A DNA stretch of 64,000 bases from Streptomyces sp. NBC_00440. Its GTDB lineage: Bacteria; Actinomycetota; Actinomycetes; Streptomycetales; Streptomycetaceae. The position numbers were made by a program, and so were the translations under genes. Under the pieces are notes generated by a model. The model saw nothing but the letters and a program-made list of their open reading frames with translations, searched no databases and was not told where the DNA came from. Numbering within the stretch: position 1 is the first letter of the stretch; each line of letters begins with the position of its first letter. Positions 45,318-53,983 of this stretch are shown here, in pieces. The DNA lies in the NCBI RefSeq assembly GCF_036014215.1, contig NZ_CP107921.1, positions 1,225,501 to 1,289,500 on the forward strand, given 5' to 3'.

Positions 45318-46004
45318 CTAGTCTCTGCCGCTGTCGTGTGCGCGGCTTGTGCCTGCTGGGTTCCTCTCCTCCAACGCCCGCCATTCGGGCGGAATTTCAC
45401 CGGTCTCGTGCAGAGACCGCCATCCGTCGAGACCACTGAGCGACCCGTCCGCGACCTCCGTGCGGAGCGTGCGGATCCAGTCGGCCTCGGCCTCGATCAT
45501 GTGCAGTTTGTACTCGATCTCCACCAGGAAGATCCGGGGCAGCGTCTCGTACAGCTTGTGCAGCGCACCCCGCAGTGAGGCGGCCTCCACATCGAGCGAG
45601 CCGAGCCGCTCCGCGAGGAGCGCCATCGCCTCACCGGGCGGCAGCACCCCCAGGAACGACAGCGCGGTCCCGAACAACGGGAACTCGGCCGCCGGGACGG
45701 CCAGCAGATCGGACATCCAGTCGAGCATCTCCGTACGGCCGCTGTCGGTGAGGCCGTACAGAGTGCGCTCGGGTCGGTTGCCCTGCCGCTGCACATCGGC
45801 GACCTCCACGAAGCCGTGCTTCTCCAGGTTCTGCACGACCGTGTAGAGCGAGCCGAAATTGATCTTGACGCTCTGCTCCTTGCCGCGCTGTCGGAGCGTC
45901 TGCGCGATCTCGTACGGATGCATGGGGCGTTCGTGCAGCGTCACCATGACCGCAAGGGCCAGGGGATTGCTCAGTTTGCGCCGCCTTCCGGCCACCGCAC
46001 CCAC
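45318..46004 (-). CDS. PadR-family transcriptional regulator
   Basis: 228 residues, GTG start. The N-terminal winged helix is typical PadR: LSNPLALAVMVTLHERPMHP, YEIAQTLRQRGKEQSVKINF and GSLYTVVQNLEKHGFVEV. The longer C-terminal dimerisation domain (subfamily with Vir_act_alpha_C-like helices, EIEYKLHMIEAEADWIRTLR) follows. PadR proteins repress drug exporters and are released by ligands. It lies directly upstream of a DrrAB-type exporter, and a palindromic site precedes it. Confidence 0.9.
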   Translation of the reverse strand: MGAVAGRRRKLSNPLALAVMVTLHERPMHPYEIAQTLRQRGKEQSVKINFGSLYTVVQNLEKHGFVEVADVQRQGNRPERTLYGLTDSGRTEMLDWMSDLLAVPAAEFPLFGTALSFLGVLPPGEAMALLAERLGSLDVEAASLRGALHKLYETLPRIFLVEIEYKLHMIEAEADWIRTLRTEVADGSLSGLDGWRSLHETGEIPPEWRALEERNPAGTSRAHDSGRD

Positions 46005-46029
46005 CGCCTCGTCGCCGTCCCGCCATCCG

Positions 46030-46087
46030 AATACTCGTCACCGAATATATCGTGAGCACCAGGAGAGGACAACCGCGATGTATCGCG
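46030..46087. promoter_or_regulatory. padR promoter region with palindromic sites
   Basis: An AT-rich island between padR and the divergent pseudouridine synthase gene holds GAATACTCGTCACCGAATAT (46028 on) with repeated GAATA elements and the palindrome CGCGAT-GT-ATCGCG (46074-46087). PadR family operators are AT-rich dyads of this size. Autoregulation is inferred. Confidence 0.5.
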
Positions 46088-46139
46088 ATTTTCGACCGGC
46101 GCACCCGCCGTGCCCCGCCGCTCGTACTCTTGACCCACC

Positions 46140-47081
46140 ATGAGACGCAAGACTTCCCGGCTCCCGGGCCCCCTGCCCCAGCGCGAGGGCATCGACGCGG
46201 TGCGCTTGCGGCTTCCCGTGGACGGTGCGTGGACCACCGTCAGGGAGCACCTGGCCGAGCGGCTGCCGGGCGGCGCCGCCGAGGTCGACGCCATGCTGCG
46301 GAGGGGCGCGTTCGTCGGGGTGGACGGTCCGGTCCTGGCCGATACCCCTTATCTGCCGGGCGCCTCGGTCTGGTTCCACCGGGACTTCCCCGACGAGGTA
46401 CCCGTACCGTTCGCCATCACTGTGCGCTACCGCGACGAGCACATCGTCGTCGCCGACAAACCGCACTTCCTGGCCACCACCCCGCGGGGCAGGCACATCA
46501 CCCAGACCGCGCTGGCACGGCTGCGCAAGGATCTCGGGCTGCCCGCGCTGAGCCCGGCCCACCGGCTGGACCGGCTGACCGCGGGGCTTGTGCTGTTCTC
46601 CGTGCGGCCCGAGGAGCGCGGCGCCTACCAGACGCTGTTCCGGGACCGGAAGGTACACAAGGAGTACGAGGGCGTCGCCCCGTACCGGGCCGGTCTTGAA
46701 CTGCCGCACGTCTCCCGCAGCCGTATCGAGAAGGTGCCGGGGATCGTCGCCGCTTTCGAGACACCCGGCGAGCCGAACAGCGAGACCCGGATCGAAGCGG
46801 CCGGCCGCAGGGGGGACCTCGCGCGCTACCGGCTCACCCCGGTCACGGGCCGTACGCACCAGCTGCGCGTCCATATGAACGCGCTGGGCGTCCCGCTGCT
46901 CGGCGACCCGTTCTTCCCGGTGGTCACCGACCCGCCGCCGGACGACTTCCGCAGGCCGCTGCAACTCCTCGCCCGGGTACTGGAGTTCACCGACCCGGTC
47001 ACCGGCACCGAGCACCGCTTCGAGAGCGGCCGTTCGCTCCTGGCCTGGACGGCGTACGACGAGTGGGCCGCAGGCCGCTGA
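46140..47081 (+). CDS. RluA-family pseudouridine synthase
   Basis: 313 residues. The catalytic motif is SPAHRLDRLTAGLVLFS (HRLDRxTxG with the nucleophilic Asp); RYRDEHIVVADKPHFLATTP and GRTHQLRVHMNALGVPLLGD complete the RluA fold. An N-terminal S4-like region (VREHLAERLPGGAAEVDAML) precedes it. It isomerises uridine to pseudouridine in rRNA or tRNA; the site is not predictable. Divergent from padR, convergent with helY. Confidence 0.92.
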   Translation: MRRKTSRLPGPLPQREGIDAVRLRLPVDGAWTTVREHLAERLPGGAAEVDAMLRRGAFVGVDGPVLADTPYLPGASVWFHRDFPDEVPVPFAITVRYRDEHIVVADKPHFLATTPRGRHITQTALARLRKDLGLPALSPAHRLDRLTAGLVLFSVRPEERGAYQTLFRDRKVHKEYEGVAPYRAGLELPHVSRSRIEKVPGIVAAFETPGEPNSETRIEAAGRRGDLARYRLTPVTGRTHQLRVHMNALGVPLLGDPFFPVVTDPPPDDFRRPLQLLARVLEFTDPVTGTEHRFESGRSLLAWTAYDEWAAGR

Positions 47082-47089
47082 GCACACGC

Positions 47090-47129
47090 GTACGGGCCCC
47101 CGCAGGACTGCTCCCGCGGGGGCCCGTAC
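47090..47129. terminator. Bidirectional terminator hairpin
   Basis: A perfect 14-bp stem, GTACGGGCCCCCGC (47090-47103) and its complement (47116-47129), between the convergent pseudouridine synthase and helicase genes. Confidence 0.9.
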
Positions 47130-47148
47130 GGCGCTTCGGTATGTGCGG

Positions 47149-49977
47149 TCAGCCCACCGAGCTGTACGCCACCACGCCCCGCCGCACCGCGTCGACCGCC
47201 TTGCGGGCGTTGCGCGAGACCGTGCTGTTCTCGCCGGGGGCCGCCGCCGCGATCTGGCCCAGGACGTCGATGACCTGCTTGCACCAGCGGACGAAGTCAC
47301 CGGCCGGCATCTCGGCGTCGCGCAGCACCTCGTCGAGGCCCCGGCCGGATGCCCACTGGTAGGCCGCCCAGGCGAAGCCGAGGTCGGGTTCGCGCTGGCC
47401 CACGCCCTCCGTCTGGTTGATCTTGAAGTCCTCCTCCAGGGCGTCGAGCCTGCCCCAGATCCGGACCATCTCGCCCAGCGCGGTCTTCGCCGCACCGGCG
47501 GGGACCTTGGGCGCGACGGCGTCGTCGGACTGGCGCGCCTCGAAGACCAGGGCCGAGGCGCACGCGGCCAGTTCGGCGGGGCTGAGACCTTCCCAGACAC
47601 CGGCCCGCAGACACTCGGACGCCAGCAGGTCCAGCTCGCCGTAGAGCCGGGCGAGGCGCTTGCCGTGCTCGGTCGACTTGTCGCCCCTGAGGTAGTCCAG
47701 CTCGGTCAGCAGGGCGTAGATCCGGTCGAAGGTGCGGGCGATGGTGTTGGTCCGCCCCTCGATCCGGCGCTCCAGCTGACGGGTGTCGCGCTGCAGCCGG
47801 TGGTAGCGCTCGGCCCAGCGGGCGTGGTCCTCCCGCTCGTCGCAGCCGTGGCAGGGATGCGCGCGCAGCTCGGTACGGAGCCGGGCGATCTCCCGGTCGT
47901 CGGCGGCAGCGGCCCGCGGTTTGCGGTGCCGGTCGGGCACGATGTGCCCGGCCTTGGTCCGCAGCGCGGACGCCAGATCGCGCCTGGACTGGGGCGACTT
48001 CGCGTTGAACGACTTCGGGATCCGCATCCGGTCCAGGGTCTCGACCGGCACCGGGAAGTCCATCGCGGCGAGCCGCTTGACCTGCCGCTCGGCGGTGAGC
48101 ACCAGCGGCCGCGGCCCGTCGTACGCCTCGAAGCCGCGGTGCCCGTTGGCCCGCCCGGCCGGCAGCCCCGGGTCCAGGACCAGTGCGAGGCCGGCGAACT
48201 TGCCGGTCGGCACATGGATGACGTCACCCGCCCTGAGCTTCTCCAGGGCGTCAGCGGCGGCGGCCCGCCGCTGCACGGCCCCCTGCTTGGCCAGCTCCGT
48301 CTCGCGGTCCTTGAGGTCCCGGCGCAGCCTCGCGTACTCCTCGAAGTCCCCGAGGTGGCAGGTCATGCCTTCGCGGTAGCCGGCGATGCCCTCCTCGTTC
48401 TTCTGCACCTGCTTGGAGATTCCGACGACCGACTTGTCGGCCTGGAACTGCGCGAAGGACGTTTCGAGCAGCTCCCGCGAACGGTGCCGGCCGAACTGCT
48501 GCACCAGATTGACGGCCATGTTGTACGAGGGCCGGAAGCTGGAGCGCAGCGGGTAGGTACGGGTTCCGGCGAGGCCCGCGAGCGCGCCGGGGTCCATGGC
48601 GCGCTGCCAGAGCACCACGGCGTGGCCCTCGATGTCGATGCCGCGCCGCCCGGCCCGGCCGGTCAGCTGGGTGTACTCGCCGGGGGTGATGTCGGCGTGC
48701 TGCTCGCCGTTCCACTTGACGAGCTTCTCCAGGACCACCGTGCGGGCGGGCATGTTGATGCCGAGCGCCAGGGTCTCCGTCGCGAACACGGCCTTCACCA
48801 GCCCGCGCACGAAGAGCTCCTCGACGACCTCCTTGAAGGTCGGCAGCATCCCGGCGTGGTGCGCGGCGATGCCCCGCTCCAGGCCTTCCAGCCACTCGTA
48901 GTACCCGAGGACGTGGAGGTCCTCGCGCGGGATGGCGGCGGTGCGCTCCTCGACGATCTCGCGGACCTTGGAGCGCGCCTCGTCGGAGTTGAGCCGCAGC
49001 CCCGCGTAGAGGCACTGCTGGACCGCGGCCTCGCAGCCGGCCCTGCTGAAGATGAAGGTGATGGCGGGCAGCAGCCCCTCGGCGTCGAGCCGGGCGATGA
49101 CCTCGGCCCTGCTGGGGGTCCAGACCCGGCTGCGGGAGCGCCGCTCGCGCTCGCGGTCCGCCTCGCGCACCATCTTGCCGCGACGGCGGTCCCGCGGGTT
49201 GTACGTGCGCTGGTTCTCCTGCCGGGCCATCCGCAGCAGGTCCGGGTTGACCTCGCGCTTGGCTCCGCCCCGCCCGCCGTGGTCCGTGGACTCCTCGAAG
49301 AGGTCGTACATCCGGCGCCCGGCGAGCACGTGCTGCCAGAGCGGGACGGGCCGGTGCTCGGAGACGATCACTTCGGTGTCGCCGCGGACGGTGTCCAGCC
49401 AGTCGCCGAACTCCTCGGCGTTGGACACGGTCGCGGAGAGCGACACCAGGGTCACCGAATCGGGCAGATGGATGATCACCTCCTCCCACACGGCGCCGCG
49501 GAAGCGGTCGGAGAGGTAGTGCACCTCGTCCATCACCACATAGCCGAGCCCCAGGAGCGCCTGCGAGCCCGCGTACAGCATGTTCCGCAGGACCTCGGTG
49601 GTCATGACGACCACCGGGGCGTCCGCGTTCACGCTGTTGTCGCCGGTGAGCAGGCCGACCTTGTCCGCCCCGTACCGCCGCGCCAGGTCCGCGTACTTCT
49701 GGTTGGACAGGGCCTTGATCGGGGTGGTGTAGAAGCACTTGCGGCCCTGCTCCAGGGCCAGGTGCACGGCGAACTCGCCGACGATCGTCTTGCCCGAGCC
49801 GGTGGGTGCCGCGACGAGCACACCCTTGCCCGCCTCCAGGGCCCGGCACGCCTCGATCTGGAACGGATCGAGATCGAAGTCGTACATGCCGCGGAAAGGG
49901 GCCAGCGCAGTGGCGTCCTCGACGGCGCGGATGCGGGCGGCTGCATAACGCTCAGCGGGCGAAAGGTCCTCGGTCAT
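47149..49977 (-). CDS. helY: Ski2-like DEAD/DEAH-box RNA helicase HelY
   Basis: 942 residues. Helicase motifs in order are: Q-region DFDLDPFQIEACRALEAG, I LVAAPTGSGKTIVGEFAV, Ia TTPIKALSNQKYADLARRYG, II GYVVMDEVHYLSDRFRG, III LVSLSATVSNAEEFGDWL, IV AITFIFSRAGCEAAVQQ, V ATETLALGINMPARTVV and VI QLTGRAGRRGIDIEGHAVVL. The C-terminal half (DSHCT-like, WASGRGLDEVLRDAEMPAGD) is typical of Ski2/Mtr4 relatives. Probable role in RNA turnover. Adjacent to tatC as in mycobacteria, where it is named helY. Confidence 0.93.
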   Translation of the reverse strand: MTEDLSPAERYAAARIRAVEDATALAPFRGMYDFDLDPFQIEACRALEAGKGVLVAAPTGSGKTIVGEFAVHLALEQGRKCFYTTPIKALSNQKYADLARRYGADKVGLLTGDNSVNADAPVVVMTTEVLRNMLYAGSQALLGLGYVVMDEVHYLSDRFRGAVWEEVIIHLPDSVTLVSLSATVSNAEEFGDWLDTVRGDTEVIVSEHRPVPLWQHVLAGRRMYDLFEESTDHGGRGGAKREVNPDLLRMARQENQRTYNPRDRRRGKMVREADRERERRSRSRVWTPSRAEVIARLDAEGLLPAITFIFSRAGCEAAVQQCLYAGLRLNSDEARSKVREIVEERTAAIPREDLHVLGYYEWLEGLERGIAAHHAGMLPTFKEVVEELFVRGLVKAVFATETLALGINMPARTVVLEKLVKWNGEQHADITPGEYTQLTGRAGRRGIDIEGHAVVLWQRAMDPGALAGLAGTRTYPLRSSFRPSYNMAVNLVQQFGRHRSRELLETSFAQFQADKSVVGISKQVQKNEEGIAGYREGMTCHLGDFEEYARLRRDLKDRETELAKQGAVQRRAAAADALEKLRAGDVIHVPTGKFAGLALVLDPGLPAGRANGHRGFEAYDGPRPLVLTAERQVKRLAAMDFPVPVETLDRMRIPKSFNAKSPQSRRDLASALRTKAGHIVPDRHRKPRAAAADDREIARLRTELRAHPCHGCDEREDHARWAERYHRLQRDTRQLERRIEGRTNTIARTFDRIYALLTELDYLRGDKSTEHGKRLARLYGELDLLASECLRAGVWEGLSPAELAACASALVFEARQSDDAVAPKVPAGAAKTALGEMVRIWGRLDALEEDFKINQTEGVGQREPDLGFAWAAYQWASGRGLDEVLRDAEMPAGDFVRWCKQVIDVLGQIAAAAPGENSTVSRNARKAVDAVRRGVVAYSSVG

Positions 49978-50033
49978 CTTGTCAACGAGCCTACCCGCCG
50001 CCTCCGACAGTCAGTGATCTTTATTTCAGCATT

Positions 50034-51002
50034 TCAACAGCCGATGACCCGGACCGCGCCCGGCACGCACTCGGCGGTCAGCGGCAGCGCGCCCAGCGGC
50101 TCACCGTCCGCGTACCCGGTGACCCCGGCGGCCCCCAGCTCGATCCTGCGCACCCGGTACGAGGTGACGGCGGGATGGCCGAGGTGGGTGCCGCGGTAGA
50201 CCTTCGGGAAGACCCTGACCAGGGTGGTGCGCGAGCAGGCACCGACCACCGTGACGTCGAGAAGACCGTCGTCCAGCTCCGCCCCGGCGCAGATCTTCAT
50301 GCCCCCGCCGTACGACGGTCCGTTGCCGACGGCGACGAGCGTCGCCTCGATCTCGCGCGCCGGTCCCCCGTCGAGCACCAGCCGGTACGGGAGCGGCCGG
50401 AAGGCGGCCAGTTCGGCGACCATCGCCAGGTCGTACTTCAGCCGGCCGGCGGGCCAGCGCATCCGGTTGCCGCGGTCGTTGACCCGCGAGTCGAATCCGG
50501 CGGCGAGCACGCTCCCGAACCAGCGCTCCCCGGCCGGCCGGACCCCGGTGTTGTCCGCACGGTCACCCGGCTCCACACCGTCGTTCTGACCGGCACCGTC
50601 GCCCGGAACAACCCGGCCGAGGTCGATCTCCCTGATGTTCCCGCCCTTGAGCGCCCCGGCCACCGAGCGGCCCGCCGCCGCCGGGTCCCGTACCGGCAGC
50701 CCGAGCCCGCGGGCGAAGTCGTTGCCGGTGCCGACGGCCACCACGCCCAGCGGGGTGCGGGTGCCCGCCACGGCCTGGAGGGCGAGGCTGATCATGCCGT
50801 CCCCGCCGACGGCTATGAGGGCGCCGGTCCCCTCCCGAACCGCCTCGCGCGCCCGGCGCAGCGCGTCGGGCGCGTCGCTGCCGAGCACCGTACGTACGGA
50901 GAAACCTGCGTCCCGCAACGCGGAAGCGGCCGGCTGCGCGGCGTGCGCGCCCCGGCCGCGTCCTGCGGTGGGATTGACGAAGAGGGTGATCTCGCTGGTC
51001 AC
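50034..51002 (-). CDS. Diacylglycerol kinase-family lipid kinase
   Basis: 322 residues. The DAGK catalytic domain shows TLFVNPTAGRGRG at the start, LIAVGGDGMISLALQAVAG (GGDG nucleotide loop) and LGVVAVGTGNDFARGLGLPV. The C-terminal YegS/BmrU-like beta sandwich includes LVAVGNGPSYGGGMKICAGA and DGLLDVTVVG. It phosphorylates a lipid such as diacylglycerol or a related polyprenyl lipid at the membrane. It lies between tatC and helY, 18 bases after the tatC stop. Confidence 0.9.
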   Translation of the reverse strand: MTSEITLFVNPTAGRGRGAHAAQPAASALRDAGFSVRTVLGSDAPDALRRAREAVREGTGALIAVGGDGMISLALQAVAGTRTPLGVVAVGTGNDFARGLGLPVRDPAAAGRSVAGALKGGNIREIDLGRVVPGDGAGQNDGVEPGDRADNTGVRPAGERWFGSVLAAGFDSRVNDRGNRMRWPAGRLKYDLAMVAELAAFRPLPYRLVLDGGPAREIEATLVAVGNGPSYGGGMKICAGAELDDGLLDVTVVGACSRTTLVRVFPKVYRGTHLGHPAVTSYRVRRIELGAAGVTGYADGEPLGALPLTAECVPGAVRVIGC

Positions 51003-51020
51003 CCGCCGGACCCTACAAGG

Positions 51021-51986
51021 TCAGGTCACGTCGTCGTAACCGCCCAGACCACGGGGGCTGGAACCGTCCGTCTCACTGCCGGCCTGTCCCGGCACCCGGG
51101 ACGCGGGCACGGTCTCGACCTCTCCTATGTCCTCGGGGGTGAGGTCGAGCTCGGATGCCTCGTCGTCGCCGGGGCCCTCCTCGGCACGGAGCCTGCGCCG
51201 CCTGTCGTTCAGGATCGAGACGCCGGTGGCGACGAAGTAGAGGACCCAGATCGGGGCGGACAGCGCCAGCATCGAGAGCGGGTCCGTACTCGGCGTGGCG
51301 ACCGCCGCGAACACGGTGATCCCGAGGACCATGCCGCGCCACCAGCCGAGCATCCGCTTCCCGGTGACGATCCCGGCGAAGTTGAGCATCACGAGCAGCA
51401 GTGGCAGCTCGAACGCGAGACCGAAGACGACGACCATACGCGTGACGAGATCGAGCAGATCGTCGAGCGGCAGGAGGTTCTTCACCCCGAAAGGCGTGAA
51501 GTTGATCAGCACCTTGGCGGTGGTCGGGAGTACCTCGTAGGCGAAGAGGGCACCACAGAGGAAGAGCGGGACTCCGGCCCCGACAAAACCGAGCGTGTAG
51601 CGCTTCTCGCTCTTGTGCAGACCCGGGGCGAGAAATGCCCACAGCTGGTAGAGCCAGATCGGTGACGCTCCCACGACTCCGGCCATGAGCGAGACCTTCA
51701 GCGAGAGCGTGAAGGGCCCGAGCAGGCCGTTGAGCGTGATCTGCGCGCAGGTCGTGCCCTTCGGCTGGGTGGCGAGATCGGCGAAGGCTGTCGGGCAGCC
51801 GACCGAGTGCAGCACCGGGCGGGTGAAGAAGTTGATGATGTCGTCGTAGAAGAAAGCGGCGATTATCGTGACCACGATGATCGCCAGAATCGCCTTCGCC
51901 AGGCGATTGCGCAGCTCACGCAGGTGCTCCACGAGGGGCATACGCCCATCGGGATCCCTATCCACTTTGCGGGCAGACACGAGCAA
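51021..51986 (-). CDS. tatC: Sec-independent translocase TatC
   Basis: 321 residues, probable TTG start at 51986 with GAGGA six bases upstream (a GTG at 51980 has poorer spacing). Six helices; the N-terminal signature DGRMPLVEHLRELRNRLAKA contains the Glu that reads twin-arginine signals, followed by IIVVTIIAAFFYDDIINFF. VGVVGASPIWLYQLWAFLAP GLH and the conserved LPLLLVMLNFAGIVT region are also typical. The last 70 residues are a charged cytoplasmic tail. With TatA it exports folded proteins, an important route in Streptomyces. Confidence 0.95.
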   Translation of the reverse strand: MLVSARKVDRDPDGRMPLVEHLRELRNRLAKAILAIIVVTIIAAFFYDDIINFFTRPVLHSVGCPTAFADLATQPKGTTCAQITLNGLLGPFTLSLKVSLMAGVVGASPIWLYQLWAFLAPGLHKSEKRYTLGFVGAGVPLFLCGALFAYEVLPTTAKVLINFTPFGVKNLLPLDDLLDLVTRMVVVFGLAFELPLLLVMLNFAGIVTGKRMLGWWRGMVLGITVFAAVATPSTDPLSMLALSAPIWVLYFVATGVSILNDRRRRLRAEEGPGDDEASELDLTPEDIGEVETVPASRVPGQAGSETDGSSPRGLGGYDDVT

Positions 51987-52047
51987 CCCACGTCCTCATC
52001 TGTGCGGCGGGCTGCCGCTCACCGCGGAGCCCGCTCCGGCCCGGTTG

Positions 52048-52335
52048 TCAGCGCTTGGTCGAGTCCGACGGCTCGGTCACGGGACGGGCGCTGGTCACGT
52101 CTCCCGGAGCGGCCTGGATCGTACGCGGGACGTCGGTCTGGCCGTTGGTGTCCTGCGGCGGGTCGGCGGGGGCGGTCTGCTGGCCCTCCGACTTCATCGC
52201 CTTGGCCTCGCTCTTGAGGATGCGGGCGGACTTGCCCAGCGAACGGGCCATGTCCGGAAGCTTCTTCGCACCGAACAGCAGGACGATGACGACGAGGATC
52301 AGGATGATCTCGGGGGCGCCGAGCCTTCCGAACAT
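52048..52335 (-). CDS. tatA: Sec-independent translocase TatA
   Basis: 95 residues from the ATG at 52335. A single N-terminal helix ([17 protein letters not shown]) is followed by the [20 protein letters not shown] amphipathic helix with the FG hinge, then a disordered acidic tail. TatA oligomers form the pore recruited by TatC. A longer ORF to 52686 is rejected. It precedes tatC by 61 bases in the same direction. Confidence 0.95.
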   Translation of the reverse strand: MFGRLGAPEIILILVVIVLLFGAKKLPDMARSLGKSARILKSEAKAMKSEGQQTAPADPPQDTNGQTDVPRTIQAAPGDVTSARPVTEPSDSTKR

Positions 52336-52543
52336 AAGCTGTACCTTCTCACCGAGGCGGCTGGGTGGGGCTGCCGACCGATCGGACAGGCGTCCGGTCG
52401 TCGTGCTGGCAGCGATCGTAACCCGCGGGGGTAAACGCAGGGCAATCCCTGTGCAGACTCGCGCTTGCGGCCCGTACCTCGCTCCCGAGCCCGCGACCAG
52501 CAGCGTACCGCTCGAAACGGCCCGGCAGCAGAGCCGAGTGCCT

Positions 52544-52741
52544 CTATCGCAAACTTTCGCCGCTCCGCGCGAGCCCCGTGGCCGCGCGCTCCAGCCCCTC
52601 GGAGGCCTTACTGATCTGCTGTGTGGCGCGCGCCACTTCGCCGCCGAGGCGCTGGGCCTCGACGAAAACCCTGATGGCGAGCACACCGAGCACGGCGATT
52701 CCGAGGAACCCCAGAGCGATCGCGGTCATCGGCCAGAACAT
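52544..52741 (-). CDS. Small single-pass membrane protein, unknown function
   Basis: 65 residues: one N-terminal helix ([20 protein letters not shown]) and a short helical tail ([20 protein letters not shown]) that looks like a coiled coil. It lies between the zinc-ribbon gene and tatA, 9 bases after the former, which supports it being real and co-transcribed. No family function is known to me. Confidence 0.7.
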   Translation of the reverse strand: MFWPMTAIALGFLGIAVLGVLAIRVFVEAQRLGGEVARATQQISKASEGLERAATGLARSGESLR

Positions 52742-52750
52742 GTGAACTTC

Positions 52751-53005
52751 CTAGACAGTGGAGTGGAGGCGCAGCGTCCGCACGCCTCCGCCGGTGAGGA
52801 GTTCGACGATCCGCTCACCGGCCGGCTTGCGCACCGACGACCCGCAGTCGGGGCAGGTGAAGGAGTAGAAGGTGGTACGCCGGCTGGCGCCGATCGCCAG
52901 CCGGAGCGCACCCGCGGCCAGCTCGAACCGGCTGCGGCAGTCCGGGCAGGCGGCCCGGAAGATGACCGGGCCCACTTGCGCGGAAAATCCGGGCATAACC
53001 GACAT
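52751..53005 (-). CDS. Small zinc-ribbon protein
   Basis: 84 residues from the ATG at 53005, which has GAGGAG nine bases upstream; the TTG at 53014 has none. Two CPDC knuckles (FRAACPDCRSRFELAAG and YSFTCPDCGSSVRKPAGE), about 30 residues apart, form a four-Cys zinc site. A hydrophobic tail ELLTGGGVRTLRLHS ends it. Proteins of this kind bind nucleic acid or protein; the role is unknown. It starts 14 bases after the pafC stop. Confidence 0.75.
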   Translation of the reverse strand: MSVMPGFSAQVGPVIFRAACPDCRSRFELAAGALRLAIGASRRTTFYSFTCPDCGSSVRKPAGERIVELLTGGGVRTLRLHSTV

Positions 53006-53019
53006 ATTCCTCAACTCCT

Positions 53020-53976
53020 CTACTCCTGCCCGTCATAGGCGGCGAGGGCCTCACGGGCCGCGAGACGTGCGCTGGCCGCCAGGTCACCCGGCGAGACGAT
53101 GCGCCCGTCCCGGCCGAGCCGCAGGGCGAGCCTGCGCAGCGAGGCGGGGTCGGGGGTGCGCAGAGTGATGCGCAGCCCGCCGTCGGCGAGCTCCTCCGCG
53201 CTGTCGTGGGGGTAGTACTCGGCGACCCAGCGGCCGCCGGGGCCGGTCTCGACCACGACCTCCGGGTCCTCGGCCGCGGGCTGGACGAGCCCCGCCGACA
53301 GGTCACGCAGTTCGAGCTCGGGCGGCGCGGAGGGCTCGTCGAGCAGCCGGATCCCGGCCACCCGGTCCAGCCGGAAGGTGCGACGGGCCTCGGAGAGGTA
53401 GCACCAGGCCTCCATGTACGTATGGCCGACGGCGAAGAGCCTGATCGGGTCGACCTCACGCTCGGTGAGCTCGTCGCGGGCCGGCGAGTAGTACCGCAGC
53501 CAGAGCCTGCGCCGCTCCGAGATGGCCCGGTCCACGTCGGCGAACACACCGCCCTCGGACTCGAAGGTCACCGAGAGCCGGGAGCTGGCGCCCGCCACCT
53601 CGCCGGCCGCGGCCTCCAGCTTCGCGGTGGCCCGCAGCAGCGCCTGCCGGTCTCCCTCGCGGAGCCCCGGCAGGGTCGCCACTGCACGCGCTGCCACCAG
53701 CAGGGCCGTGGCCTCGTCGGCGGCGAGCCGCAGCGGCGCGGCGACATCGTCGGCGTTGTGCCACCAGATGGACTCGCCGTCGGTGTCGATGTCGAGGAGG
53801 TCGCCGCCGCGGAAGCTCGTCCCGCACATGGGCAGCACGTCCAGGTCCGAGATCAGCTCGTCCTCGGTGATGCCGAAGGCCCGCGCGACATCCCCGACAC
53901 GGGCACCGGGGCGCTCGCGCAGATAGGTCACCAGGGACAGCATCCGGCGGGTCTGGTCGATCGCGTTCGTAGCCAC
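53020..53976 (-). CDS. pafC: WYL-domain transcription factor PafC
   Basis: 318 residues. The N-terminal winged helix (SLVTYLRERPGARVGDVARA, FGITEDELISDLDVLPMCG) is followed by a WYL domain (RRLWLRYYSPARDELTEREV, VGHTYMEAWCYLSEARRTF; here WCYL replaces WYL) and a C-terminal WCX region. With PafB it forms a heteromeric activator of RecA-independent DNA-damage genes in actinobacteria. It starts 7 bases after pafB, in the standard pafB-pafC order upstream of tatA-tatC. Confidence 0.92.
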   Translation of the reverse strand: MATNAIDQTRRMLSLVTYLRERPGARVGDVARAFGITEDELISDLDVLPMCGTSFRGGDLLDIDTDGESIWWHNADDVAAPLRLAADEATALLVAARAVATLPGLREGDRQALLRATAKLEAAAGEVAGASSRLSVTFESEGGVFADVDRAISERRRLWLRYYSPARDELTEREVDPIRLFAVGHTYMEAWCYLSEARRTFRLDRVAGIRLLDEPSAPPELELRDLSAGLVQPAAEDPEVVVETGPGGRWVAEYYPHDSAEELADGGLRITLRTPDPASLRRLALRLGRDGRIVSPGDLAASARLAAREALAAYDGQE

Positions 53977-53983
53977 GTGCTCC

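Noticed and set aside
48251..49849. A 532-codon frame inside helY on the same strand
   Set aside because: Frameshifted shadow of the helicase gene; the helicase frame has all motifs intact, so no frameshift is implied.
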